A stretch of 34,625 nt of DNA from Planctomycetaceae bacterium (lineage in GTDB: Bacteria; Planctomycetota; Planctomycetia; Planctomycetales; Planctomycetaceae), in the NCBI GenBank assembly GCA_029243145.1, contig JAQWSQ010000191.1, forward strand, positions 1 to 34,625, written 5' to 3'. Each line of letters opens with the position of its first letter. Position 1 is the stretch's first letter. Below the pieces are notes generated by a model. It did not search any database. It saw only the letters and a program-made list of their open reading frames with translations, and was not told the origin of the DNA. Both the position numbers and the translations under genes were made by a program. Shown here in pieces: positions 1-8,050 of the stretch.

Positions 1-424
1 GCATTGGCTTCAATGCCAATTGCACACGCATCTCAGCCGCCGTGTCGGCCAATCGCAACAGAGCAGATTTGACTAATCGGCGAGAGTGATTTTTAGTATG
101 GCCAGCACGCGGACCTGTGTAAACGGTGAGAGAATTGGCCCCGACTCGCCCGGCAAGCTCCAAAGCATCGGCGGTGTCCAAGACGGAATCACGTAATGAA
201 TGGCCGTTGGCACCTGTGAATCCACCACTGGGTCCAATACTGGAAACCACAAGCCCCGATTCATGAATCAGGTCAATCGCACGCTCTTCTCCAAACTCAA
301 TGAGACGCGGCATCCAAAGACTGACCGCTTCGTATCCGAAGTCTTTGCAATGAGCAATAAGATCAGGGAGCGACCAATGAAATGTTGTCACTTGGGAAAT
401 CGATAGACGAGGTAGATCGTTCAT
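1..424 (-). CDS. Sugar phosphate isomerase/epimerase family protein (partial, C-terminus outside window)
   Basis: An open frame runs from an ATG at 424 leftwards off the window edge, giving the first 141 residues. The visible part reads as the start of a xylose isomerase-like TIM barrel (AP endonuclease 2 superfamily). It has the early strand ISQVTTFHWSLPD, a helix with CKDFGYEAVSLWMPRL, then the second strand GLVVSSIGPSGGF and a third strand GANSLTVYTGP. These barrels usually isomerise or epimerise sugars or cyclitols using a divalent metal, but the metal ligands lie in the missing part, so the substrate cannot be named. No good Shine-Dalgarno sequence is seen upstream of the ATG; the reading frame and protein-like composition support the call. 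It reads away from the stretch that separates it from hisA. Confidence 0.75.
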   Translation of the reverse strand, partial: MNDLPRLSISQVTTFHWSLPDLIAHCKDFGYEAVSLWMPRLIEFGEERAIDLIHESGLVVSSIGPSGGFTGANGHSLRDSVLDTADALELAGRVGANSLTVYTGPRAGHTKNHSRRLVKSALLRLADTAAEMRVQLALKPM

Positions 425-1066
425 GGCGAAGGTATAGCTTTTTTCTCAGACCGAGGGAATACCGAAGGAAAGCAAGCAGCTCACAAAACAATTTTCAACA
501 ACTGTTCTTCAATCGGCGACCATCCTCAAAAAAACTCTTCGCGAAAAGTATAAAATAAGAGGTATTAAAAACTTCACGACAGGTCGAATCAATCATTCCT
601 GAATCGTTCCGTATAGAAAAGGTGTAAAATCTGAAGATCGTTTGGAGACCCAAACGCACAAAGCGGCATTCATGACTATCAGGCAATCTCAATTACTTAA
701 CTGGAGTTTTCGTTGAGAGTGATTCGTGTGGCAATGAATGAGATTCTTCCTTTTGGTGAGCCGGATCGACTGGCTCTATAGCGTTCAAAGCATGGCTCTG
801 ATAAGTACATAAATCACTCCACAGGAGGTTATTATCGATGGAAAAATGACTAACCGATAAGTCCCAGTCATTGATCGATGTGTGTATCTAAGCAAACACG
901 TTCCCGAAACGCAAACCGTATTTGGTACATTCGTAGAGAGATTTTTAAGTCGTCAGATTCTTAGTGAATTACAATTGACAGACGACCTCGGAGCACTCTC
1001 AATCGGCAAGGATCCGGGCGTTCACTGACTCGATGGAATTTCCCGATTTTCGCTCAAGCGAAATGG
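425..1066. other. Gene-poor stretch of about 640 bases
   Basis: No convincing gene was found. The one notable element is a strong AGGAGG at 823-828, followed after 9 bases by ATG GAA AAA TGA (838-849). That stop overlaps a second start (ATG at 846), which reads only four codons before TAA. The same frame then stays open from 861 to a TGA at 1026-1028 without an ATG. This could be a leader peptide, a decayed gene or chance. A short hairpin (TTTCGCT/AGCGAAA, about 1043-1058) lies just beyond the hisA stop. No tRNA or rRNA was recognised. Confidence 0.5.
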
Positions 1067-1807
1067 TCAGGAATCCGCGATTTCAACCGCCTCAGACACA
1101 CGAAATACGCCTTCGTAAATCGCTCGCCCGGTAATCACTCCAGTCAGGTTGGGATTCGTTTGATGCACCTCGTGGAGACGACGAATATCATCCAGCGTAG
1201 TCACACCACCCGATGCAATCACCTTCAAACCGAGTTCGGCAAGTGCCGCCATGTCTTGAATGGTTTGCTCGTCGACTCCCTGCATCATTCCGTCGTTAGC
1301 GATGTTGGTATAGATCACAGCCGGCAGATCGAGATCAACATATTGACGAGCCAAATCGATGGCCGAAGTTTGCGAAACATCAAGCCAGCCTTCAGTCGCG
1401 ACCATCGAATCTTTCGCATCAAGCCCCAAGCACAATTGCCCCGGATACTTCGCAGCCATTTCCCGAAACCATTCCGGATCTTTAAGGGCGGCGGTGCCGA
1501 CGATCACACGCGTGACTCCGACCTCTTCCAATAACAATCGAATCGATTCTTCGTTTCGAATTCCGCCTCCCAACTGACACGGAATATTGAGGCGTTTCAC
1601 AATCTCCCCAACGACTTCATGATTGACGGGTCGTCCTGCCTTGGCGCCATCAAGATCAACGAGATGAAGAATGTGGGCACCTTGTGATTGCCATTCTTCT
1701 GCCATCGCGACTGGATCATCACTGAAAACGGTCTCCTGTTGATAGTCACCTTGGCGAAGTCGAACACATTGTCCGCCTCGAAGATCGATGGCCGGCAATA
1801 TTTGCAT
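1067..1807 (-). CDS. hisA: 1-(5-phosphoribosyl)-5-[(5-phosphoribosylamino)methylideneamino]imidazole-4-carboxamide isomerase (ProFAR isomerase)
   Basis: HisA catalyses the fourth step of histidine synthesis, an Amadori rearrangement of ProFAR to PRFAR in the cytoplasm. The 246-residue protein has the normal family length and the (beta/alpha)8 half-barrel repeat pattern. The catalytic acid/base pair is visible: Asp8 in [17 protein letters not shown] and Asp130 in LCLGLDAKD. The phosphate-binding glycine segments QLGGGIR (79-84) and IASGGV are also present. The start is the ATG at 1807. It follows hisH by 72 bases on the same strand, and the two products act in consecutive steps (HisA supplies PRFAR to HisH-HisF). 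hisF is not in the window. A weak hairpin lies beyond the stop. Confidence 0.97.
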   Translation of the reverse strand: MQILPAIDLRGGQCVRLRQGDYQQETVFSDDPVAMAEEWQSQGAHILHLVDLDGAKAGRPVNHEVVGEIVKRLNIPCQLGGGIRNEESIRLLLEEVGVTRVIVGTAALKDPEWFREMAAKYPGQLCLGLDAKDSMVATEGWLDVSQTSAIDLARQYVDLDLPAVIYTNIANDGMMQGVDEQTIQDMAALAELGLKVIASGGVTTLDDIRRLHEVHQTNPNLTGVITGRAIYEGVFRVSEAVEIADS

Positions 1808-1879
1808 GAGTCTTTTTTCTGATCAAAACGTAATTAGGAGTTGATGAATTCTCGCTGTCGCAATGCTCTTTAGAGCAGC

Positions 1880-2485
1880 TTACAACTTCGCGAAGTTGTC
1901 GAGAAGTTTCAGGCCAACCCGCTGACTTTTTTCGGGGTGAAATTGTGTCGCAAATAACTGACCTCGTCGTATCACCGCACAAAATTCTTCGCCATGTTCG
2001 CTGGTCGCCACCACGACCGAGGGGTCTTCGGGGACGACGAAATAACTGTGAACAAAGTAGAAATGTGCTTCCGGGGGAATCTCTTTCAGCAGCGGGGTCT
2101 CTTGCTTCAATTCCAGCTTATTCCAACCCATGTGAGGGACTTTCAAACCCGGTTGTGCCGGAAAGCGAACCACTTCACCGGGAATGATCCCCAGTCCCTT
2201 ATATGCTCCGTCTTCGTAGCTGCGATCAAATAAAAGTTGCAGTCCCAAACAAATCCCGAGGAACGGTTTATCCAATTCAAGATGGCGTTTTATGGGTTCG
2301 ACAAATCCTTGTTCATGCAACTGAGCAATTGCGTCTCGGAACGCTCCTACTCCCGGAAGTATCAGTTTTTCGGCAGTCGCGATTTCCTCCGCATCGGCAG
2401 AAATGCGAGTTTCGAAACCGAGTTTTTCACACGCTTTCTGTACACTGCGCAGGTTTCCCATACCATAATCGATAATCGTGATCAT
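1880..2485 (-). CDS. hisH: Imidazole glycerol phosphate synthase, glutaminase subunit
   Basis: HisH releases ammonia from glutamine and passes it to HisF, which makes imidazole glycerol phosphate and AICAR from PRFAR. The protein is 201 residues, typical for the family, and is a class I glutamine amidotransferase. The catalytic triad is complete: Cys79 in [11 protein letters not shown], His183 and Glu185 in TQFHPEKS. The oxyanion segment PGVGAF (44-49) is present. The N-terminus [14 protein letters not shown] is characteristic and supports the ATG at 2485. It sits between the prepilin peptidase gene (82-base gap) and hisA in a same-strand run, so cotranscription is likely. The partner hisF must lie elsewhere. 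Confidence 0.97.
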   Translation of the reverse strand: MITIIDYGMGNLRSVQKACEKLGFETRISADAEEIATAEKLILPGVGAFRDAIAQLHEQGFVEPIKRHLELDKPFLGICLGLQLLFDRSYEDGAYKGLGIIPGEVVRFPAQPGLKVPHMGWNKLELKQETPLLKEIPPEAHFYFVHSYFVVPEDPSVVVATSEHGEEFCAVIRRGQLFATQFHPEKSQRVGLKLLDNFAKL

Positions 2486-2566
2486 CTTGCAGAATCTGCT
2501 TTCTGTCTAATCAGTGCTAGTTTTCCAGACGGCCCATGAAAGACACCGGAGAGTCATTATTGGTTC

Positions 2567-3913
2567 TCACCGGAGTCCATCTTGTGGATCGTGTCTTTGT
2601 CGAGTTGTTTTCCAATCGGAAGCAGGGGGGTGACGCCATTGATCGGAAGTCAGGCTCCCTTGTCCGGAATCGATGCCGGGCCAGTCTGCTGTAGTTTGAC
2701 GCCATCGGCCTTGCCAACGGTCTTGATTTTCAGAATAGAGATATCCCAGTTGATCTGCCGAGGTCCATTCTTCGTATTCTTCTGGGTAATACAAAGGGAT
2801 CCCCAAACAGAGTTTGACCAATTGAATGCCATACAAAGAGATGGCGAGTAACAATGCGCCAATGATTCCCATGATGGGAACGACTAGACCCATTGAAAAT
2901 ATTCGTTCCCAAACCGGCCACAGTTGACGAAAAAACATGACGACGATCAGGGTAGCAATACTGATATAGGGACCGTAAGGAATCTCTCGCTGCTTCAAAG
3001 AAACCACTGAGATCACCACTCCACAAAGAGCACACAAAGGAGCGAGGAAAAATATCATGACAACGGGTTGCCAGCCGAGGAAGCTCCCAATCATTGCCAT
3101 TAAAACCACGTCGCCGAATCCCATCGCTTCACGGCGGAGCACCCATTTCCCAATCAATCGAACTCCCCAAATCATCCCTCCTCCCACGAGAAACCCCACA
3201 AGACTGACCGCTAAGCCATGAAGATGAGGAGATGTTGTGATCCAGCCAGGAACTTCGAAATCTGATTGGAGCCATCCCCAGGACTCTGGCAACAGGCTCA
3301 TAACAATCCGAGACAAAGAGGGATCCTGAAACCAAACCGGGACCAAATGAACGTGTCCAACAACTACGGCAACCGTCACGCCGACAAACATCGCAGGAAC
3401 AGTCGATCCATCAGGAATGATTTTAAGATCCCAATCGATCAACGACGCCACCAACAAGGCCTCGATCAGAACTAAATGATACAGATATCGCAGATTAACA
3501 TGGAGCTCTACCGACCAGCCCTCAACCATTTGCGGCCCGAGGGGAGTGTAGAGAAAACTATCTTCAATCGTCTCCCGATATCCGGTAGGGACCTCCAGTA
3601 AATAAAGTATGACAAACAGTGCACCATTCACAAATTCGATGATGGGATAACGCGAAGAAATGGACATTCCGCAATTTCGACATTTCCCTCTCAGCATCAG
3701 CCACCCAAGAATTGGAATGTTATCTCGGGGAGAAATCCTCTGTTGGCATTTTGGGCAGCAAGAAGGGGGGAAGTTGATCCCTTTTAACTGATCAAATAAC
3801 GAATCGTGTTGAGGAAACCGATAGACGCACACATTCAGAAAGCTGCCAATGCAACAGCCAAACAGAAACAGAAAGGTGAGAACAATCCAGATTGGCAAAT
3901 CGAAAGGAGTCAT
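2567..3913 (-). CDS. Prepilin peptidase / N-methyltransferase (A24 family)
   Basis: This is an integral membrane aspartic protease of the PilD/GspO type, which cleaves type IV prepilin or type II pseudopilin leaders and methylates the new N-terminus. The start is the ATG at 3913, which overlaps the aroK stop (ATGA); the frame is open further upstream but that part is aroK shadow. The 448-residue product begins with a hydrophobic helix and GSFLNVCVYRFP. A zinc-type CPKC/CRNC pair of motifs follows (about residues 52-82), then the A24 catalytic aspartates in DWDLKIIPDG and GFGD, with about eight membrane segments. The last 60 or so residues form a polar Gln/Trp-rich tail beyond the last helix, which is unusual. 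No pilin or secretion genes are nearby. Confidence 0.9.
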   Translation of the reverse strand: MTPFDLPIWIVLTFLFLFGCCIGSFLNVCVYRFPQHDSLFDQLKGINFPPSCCPKCQQRISPRDNIPILGWLMLRGKCRNCGMSISSRYPIIEFVNGALFVILYLLEVPTGYRETIEDSFLYTPLGPQMVEGWSVELHVNLRYLYHLVLIEALLVASLIDWDLKIIPDGSTVPAMFVGVTVAVVVGHVHLVPVWFQDPSLSRIVMSLLPESWGWLQSDFEVPGWITTSPHLHGLAVSLVGFLVGGGMIWGVRLIGKWVLRREAMGFGDVVLMAMIGSFLGWQPVVMIFFLAPLCALCGVVISVVSLKQREIPYGPYISIATLIVVMFFRQLWPVWERIFSMGLVVPIMGIIGALLLAISLYGIQLVKLCLGIPLYYPEEYEEWTSADQLGYLYSENQDRWQGRWRQTTADWPGIDSGQGSLTSDQWRHPPASDWKTTRQRHDPQDGLR

Positions 3914-4443
3914 ATGGCCCAACCCTCCTCGTTCTTCAAGGCGTCCCAGATAGCATCGGCTATCTGGACGACAGATTTCCCTTCCGTCTCGACAACAATC
4001 GAAGAAGCCTGTTGATAGACAGGCTTCCGTTCGCTTAACAGTGACTGGACTTCCAGAAGCCCACCTTGATCGGTCAAATCGGGACGGCGTTCTCCGGTCG
4101 TCTCGTCGGCATGAATTCGTTGATAGAGCGTTTCTGCAGACGCCGTCAACCAAATCACCGGACCAGCAGATTGAAGACGCTCCCGCGTAGTTTTTCTTAA
4201 CACGGCTCCACCACCCGTGGCGAGAACCAATCGGTCATGCGTGAGAAGGTCGGTGATCACTTCTTCTTCCAAATCACGAAAGACAGTCTCGCTGTCGTCG
4301 GCAAAAATCTCCCGAATCGTTTTTCCGGCTCTCTCTTCCAGTTCAACATCGGCATCACGAAACGCCCACCCTAGTCGTTCTGCCAGCAGGCGAGCGACTG
4401 AGCTTTTTCCTGATCCACGATAACCGATCAACGTGACAACCAT
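3910..4443 (-). CDS. aroK: Shikimate kinase
   Basis: Shikimate kinase phosphorylates shikimate at O3 using ATP, the fifth step of chorismate synthesis. The protein is 177 residues, normal for the family. Visible motifs are the P-loop GYRGSGKS (7-14), the shikimate-binding Asp32 in RDADVELEE, Arg56 in VFRDLE, the GGG segment at 77-79 (ATGGGAV), and a LID-region arginine in TTGERRPDL. The start is the ATG at 4443, nine bases after the aroDE stop. Its own stop overlaps the start of the prepilin peptidase gene by four bases, which points to translational coupling. The products of the two adjacent aro genes act consecutively. Confidence 0.96.
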   Translation of the reverse strand: MVVTLIGYRGSGKSSVARLLAERLGWAFRDADVELEERAGKTIREIFADDSETVFRDLEEEVITDLLTHDRLVLATGGGAVLRKTTRERLQSAGPVIWLTASAETLYQRIHADETTGERRPDLTDQGGLLEVQSLLSERKPVYQQASSIVVETEGKSVVQIADAIWDALKNEEGWAI

Positions 4444-4452
4444 AGCGAGGGG

Positions 4453-5937
4453 TCAGCTTTCGTAATTGACCGGAGAGATTGTTTTGCGAACAGTATTTCT
4501 CAATTGTTCGAGATCAGGCGTCAGGCCCGTAAATCGTTCAAATTGACTCGCCGCCTGTCGGACAAACATTTCCAATCCCGAAACGGTTTTACAACCACGC
4601 TCGCGTGCTTCTTTAATGAGTAGAGTATTTTCGGGATTATAAATCGTATCAAAGACAAGAGTATGCTCCCCGAGCCAATTTTGGGGAAAGGGAGTGTGAT
4701 CCATTTCAGGATACATTCCAACCGGAGTACAGTTGATGAGGATATCGCGGAAGTCCTTTCCTCGGTGCTCCCAGCGAACAAATTGGCAACCAAGTTCGCT
4801 GGCTAGTTGTTCTGCCTTAGAATTTGTGCGATTCGCTATCGTCACAAAGGCTCCCGCGTCGAGCAGCCCATAAACAATGGCGCGGGACGCTCCTCCCGCA
4901 CCTAAGACAATGCAATTTTTTCCCTTCAAATCCCTACCGTCGCCGAGACCTTGTCGCACACTTTGAATGGCAGCTTCACAATCCGTATTCGTGGCGTGCC
5001 ACAATCCGTCAGCCGATTTGTAGAGCGTATTGGCTGCTCCAATTTTGGCAACGGAGTCGTCCTGTTCGTCCGCATAACTTCTTGCAGCGCTTTTGTGGGG
5101 AATGGTCACTGAATACCCGCGAATGCCGAGCCAGTTTAACGCGTTGAGCGACTCGTCAAATGAATCACGCGGAATTCGAATAGGAAGATAGACAGCATCA
5201 ATGTTGTGATGCTGAAAGGCTCGATTGTGTAACAGCGGACTCAATGAATGTCCAATGGGATCGCCGAGAACTGCGAAGACTTCCGTATTCTCAGAAATCT
5301 GATCGTATCGATACAGATCTTTCATCTGAGAAAATGGCAATTGACCAGGTGCCATCACGCGTTCGCCATCAAAAGTCGCGTAGGTGAAGGGAGCGCCATA
5401 TTTTCCACACAACAAGCGACTGGGGAGACCAAATTCGCCCATACAAAACCCCAGCGTTGGGATTTCGGACTCCGCAACGAGTGTTAACATACGAACGCAG
5501 TCGGAAGGGGAGTTCGCCATCGTGACGATTTTAATGATGTCGGGATCCAGCTTGGCCATTTCCGCATGACGAGATTCCAGATCATCCGGGGTTTCATTAA
5601 AATTATGATGACTCACAATCCGCTTGGTCTTCCCAAACCGCGGAATGGACCCCGCAATATCATCTTCCAGATCGATGTAATCGACTTCCGAGACAATTGC
5701 GGTGCGCAGCAGTTTTTGACGAGCGTCTTCATCCCACCGCCAGCGTCCACGATCCTGCTTTCGGCGGCAGGTCACAACGACTGGAGCCGGACTTTCGTGA
5801 ATCAAACGGTTCAAATCCGGGATTCTGGAGAGATAGTCGAGACGTAACTCAACTAATTCGGCCCCCTGTTCGGCGAGAGCGCGCTGTTCGAGAATCATCA
5901 TTTTGTGGCGGGTGCGGCCGATACTGACGCAAATCAT
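4453..5937 (-). CDS. aroDE: Bifunctional type I 3-dehydroquinate dehydratase / shikimate dehydrogenase
   Basis: One 494-residue chain carries steps three and four of the shikimate pathway. Residues 1 to about 215 are type I dehydroquinase: ELRLDYL (30-36), the His pair at 110-111 (VSHHNF) and the Schiff-base Lys136 in DIIKIVTM. Residues from about 218 are shikimate dehydrogenase: GHSLSPLLHN (shikimate binding), catalytic Lys282 in SVTIPHKSA, Asp319 in TNTDCEA, and the NADP loop GAGGAS (346-351). The start is set at ATG 5937 because MICVSIGR matches the usual first strand; the frame is open to 6018 but the extra 27 residues look non-native. No strong ribosome site is visible. It lies 89 bases after mutL and 9 bases before aroK. 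AroD-AroE fusions are also known in plants and chlamydiae. Confidence 0.95.
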   Translation of the reverse strand: MICVSIGRTRHKMMILEQRALAEQGAELVELRLDYLSRIPDLNRLIHESPAPVVVTCRRKQDRGRWRWDEDARQKLLRTAIVSEVDYIDLEDDIAGSIPRFGKTKRIVSHHNFNETPDDLESRHAEMAKLDPDIIKIVTMANSPSDCVRMLTLVAESEIPTLGFCMGEFGLPSRLLCGKYGAPFTYATFDGERVMAPGQLPFSQMKDLYRYDQISENTEVFAVLGDPIGHSLSPLLHNRAFQHHNIDAVYLPIRIPRDSFDESLNALNWLGIRGYSVTIPHKSAARSYADEQDDSVAKIGAANTLYKSADGLWHATNTDCEAAIQSVRQGLGDGRDLKGKNCIVLGAGGASRAIVYGLLDAGAFVTIANRTNSKAEQLASELGCQFVRWEHRGKDFRDILINCTPVGMYPEMDHTPFPQNWLGEHTLVFDTIYNPENTLLIKEARERGCKTVSGLEMFVRQAASQFERFTGLTPDLEQLRNTVRKTISPVNYES

Positions 5938-6026
5938 AATGATCGTACAATTAGAGCCTGGGGCTAAAGAACTTCGAGAGACCATTGTACGGCTGAAGAG
6001 GCTTCTCTGCATCCTCATAGAGGAAA

Positions 6027-7922
6027 TTACGCGCCTAACCGCCCGAATTGTTTATCGAGCTGCTCTTGTGTCAGGACCATCGCAGTGGGCCGACCGTGAG
6101 GACAGTGGTGTGCATCATCCACCAAATGACGTTTTGCGAGTAAACTTTCAATTTCTTCCGGAGTCAGCCGATGCCCGGCTTTCACTGCAGCTTTACAGGA
6201 CATCATATGCAGTAAGGAATCGACCAAATCTCGCCGGCTCGGTTTTCGGCCCGGAGTATCAAGTTCGATTACCAAATCTCGCAACACCTTGGCATGATCG
6301 GCCTTTTGTAACATCACCGGATAGCGGTTCAGCAGAATCGTATTTCCACCAAATTCTTCTACGCCGTAACCAAATTCCGACAGCAAATCCTGATGATCGA
6401 GCAATACGACCGTCTCGCTGCTCGTCAATTCAATGGTTAAAGGCATGAGTAATTGCTGAGATTCCACAGTCCCCTCAAGAACACGGGGCCTCAAATATTC
6501 ATACATAATCCGTTCGTGCAACGCATGCTGGTCAATGATCATTACTCCACTGGGATCGTCCACCAACAAATAACATTCCATCACCTGCATGGCACGAATT
6601 TCGCCACCAAGATACGTTTGGGGGGGAGAGGGGAGGGGAGTGGCCACGCCCTCAGCCACTGAGGAAGGCACTTGCGATTCGCCGGCATGAGAAGCATCGT
6701 TGGCGGGGGTGAACACCGTTCCCTCAGAAGAAGATCGAACGGGAGGAATTGCAGCCGGCGGTACGAGCTGCGGCTCAATTCCCACAAACTCAGACTCTGC
6801 CTGTTCAAGCTGTGATTTCGCCCAGCTCGTCAATTCGAGTTTGAGTTGTTTCTGTTCCGACGTTTCCTCTTGATGAGCTGACTGCTTACCGGCAGGCCCC
6901 GACATTGAGCCATTCAAGTCCATACCGAGGAACGTATCTCGAATCGCAGAGAGCACAAGACGATAAATCTGTTGTGAATCCTGAAAACGAACTTCCCACT
7001 TACTCGGATGCACGTTCACATCCACCTGATCGCTGGGCATTTCCAGAAACAGAAACACCACAGGTTGGCGACCCACCATCACCAAACCACGATACGCTTC
7101 AGAAATTGCCGCTTGCACGGTTCGATCTTGTATCCAACGACCGTTGAGAAACAGGTACTGTCCCTTGCGATTTGCTTTGTTGTGACTCGGATGAGCCACG
7201 TATCCCCACAATCGCATCTCACCCATTTCCCTCTCAACGCGAATCAGTTGCGAGGTTAAATCATTTCCGTAAAACATGCGTAAACGTTCGACGAGATTTT
7301 CGGTGGCCGGCAACTCATACGAAACTTTGTTTTGATGCCTTAAGACCATATGCAAGTTGGGGCGTGCCAAAGCCACCCGAGTGAAATACTCAGTTGCATG
7401 CGCGTACTCAGTTGCCTTCGTCTTGAGAAATTTCCTCCGCACAGGCGTATTGTGAAAAAGCTGCCGCACTTCAATGGATGTCCCAAAGGGACCAGCGGCC
7501 GGCGTCACTGCCCCAAGTTTTCCCCCATCCACTTTCAATTCGTAAGCAGAGTCGGAGTCTTGTTGGCGGCTGCGAATCCGAAATTTGCTGACAGAGGCAA
7601 TGGATGCCAGAGCTTCACCACGAAAACCCATTGTATGGACAGAAAAGAGGTCTTGGTCGGAAACAATTTTACTGGTCGCGTGTGAGGAAACGGCAAGTTC
7701 AAAATCATCGGGATGAATGCCTTCGCCATCGTCCACGATACGGATCAACTCCGCTCCCCCGTCGATCAAATCGACTTCGATACGAGTCGAAAGCGCATCC
7801 GCAGAGTTCTCCAGTAACTCTTTGACAACCGAAGCAGGGCGTTCAATCACTTCACCGGCAGCGATCTTATTGATCACTGTGGCTTCAAGCTGTCGGATAC
7901 GAGGCCCGACTGTGGTACTCAT
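6027..7922 (-). CDS. mutL: DNA mismatch repair protein MutL (endonuclease type)
   Basis: MutL links mismatch recognition by MutS to strand removal. The 631-residue protein has the GHKL ATPase domain at the N-terminus: NKIAAGEVIERPASVVKELL with ENSADA (38-43), DDGEGI, and GFRGEALASIAS (99-110). A Ser/Gln/Pro-rich linker spans about 340-450. The C-terminal domain carries DQHALHERIMYE at 464-475, which fits the nicking-endonuclease motif DQHA(X)2E(X)4E, plus CKAAVKAG, CPHGRP (607-612) and a terminal FGRL. It should therefore nick DNA itself, as in bacteria lacking MutH. A GGAG lies seven bases before the ATG at 7922. It heads the aroDE-aroK-his run on the same strand. Confidence 0.97.
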   Translation of the reverse strand: MSTTVGPRIRQLEATVINKIAAGEVIERPASVVKELLENSADALSTRIEVDLIDGGAELIRIVDDGEGIHPDDFELAVSSHATSKIVSDQDLFSVHTMGFRGEALASIASVSKFRIRSRQQDSDSAYELKVDGGKLGAVTPAAGPFGTSIEVRQLFHNTPVRRKFLKTKATEYAHATEYFTRVALARPNLHMVLRHQNKVSYELPATENLVERLRMFYGNDLTSQLIRVEREMGEMRLWGYVAHPSHNKANRKGQYLFLNGRWIQDRTVQAAISEAYRGLVMVGRQPVVFLFLEMPSDQVDVNVHPSKWEVRFQDSQQIYRLVLSAIRDTFLGMDLNGSMSGPAGKQSAHQEETSEQKQLKLELTSWAKSQLEQAESEFVGIEPQLVPPAAIPPVRSSSEGTVFTPANDASHAGESQVPSSVAEGVATPLPSPPQTYLGGEIRAMQVMECYLLVDDPSGVMIIDQHALHERIMYEYLRPRVLEGTVESQQLLMPLTIELTSSETVVLLDHQDLLSEFGYGVEEFGGNTILLNRYPVMLQKADHAKVLRDLVIELDTPGRKPSRRDLVDSLLHMMSCKAAVKAGHRLTPEEIESLLAKRHLVDDAHHCPHGRPTAMVLTQEQLDKQFGRLGA

Positions 7923-8050
7923 ACAAAGCTCCGTCGTTTGATAACTTCAAAAAAAATCGAAACGGCAAGAAAAGTCGAAATGGCACTTGAAAAATTTGAC
8001 GATGCTGGTTTCATCTTAACTGGTTGGCTTCTCAGCACAACACGCGGCAC

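Noticed and set aside
495..692. 65-residue minus-strand ORF in the left gene-poor stretch
   Set aside because: No ribosome site, no recognisable motif, AT-rich composition unlike the neighbouring genes.
2567..2760. Possible frameshift at the end of the prepilin peptidase
   Set aside because: An alternative frame reads protein-like segments but contains a TGA (near 2655), while the annotated frame is continuous. Both readings are low-complexity, so no frameshift is claimed.
3914..4153. 80-residue N-terminal extension of the prepilin peptidase frame
   Set aside because: It lies wholly inside aroK in another frame and lacks family similarity; the ATG at 3913 with the ATGA overlap gives the expected N-terminus.
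5938..6018. 27-residue extension of AroDE
   Set aside because: The extension does not resemble dehydroquinase N-termini; MICVSIGR at 5937 does.
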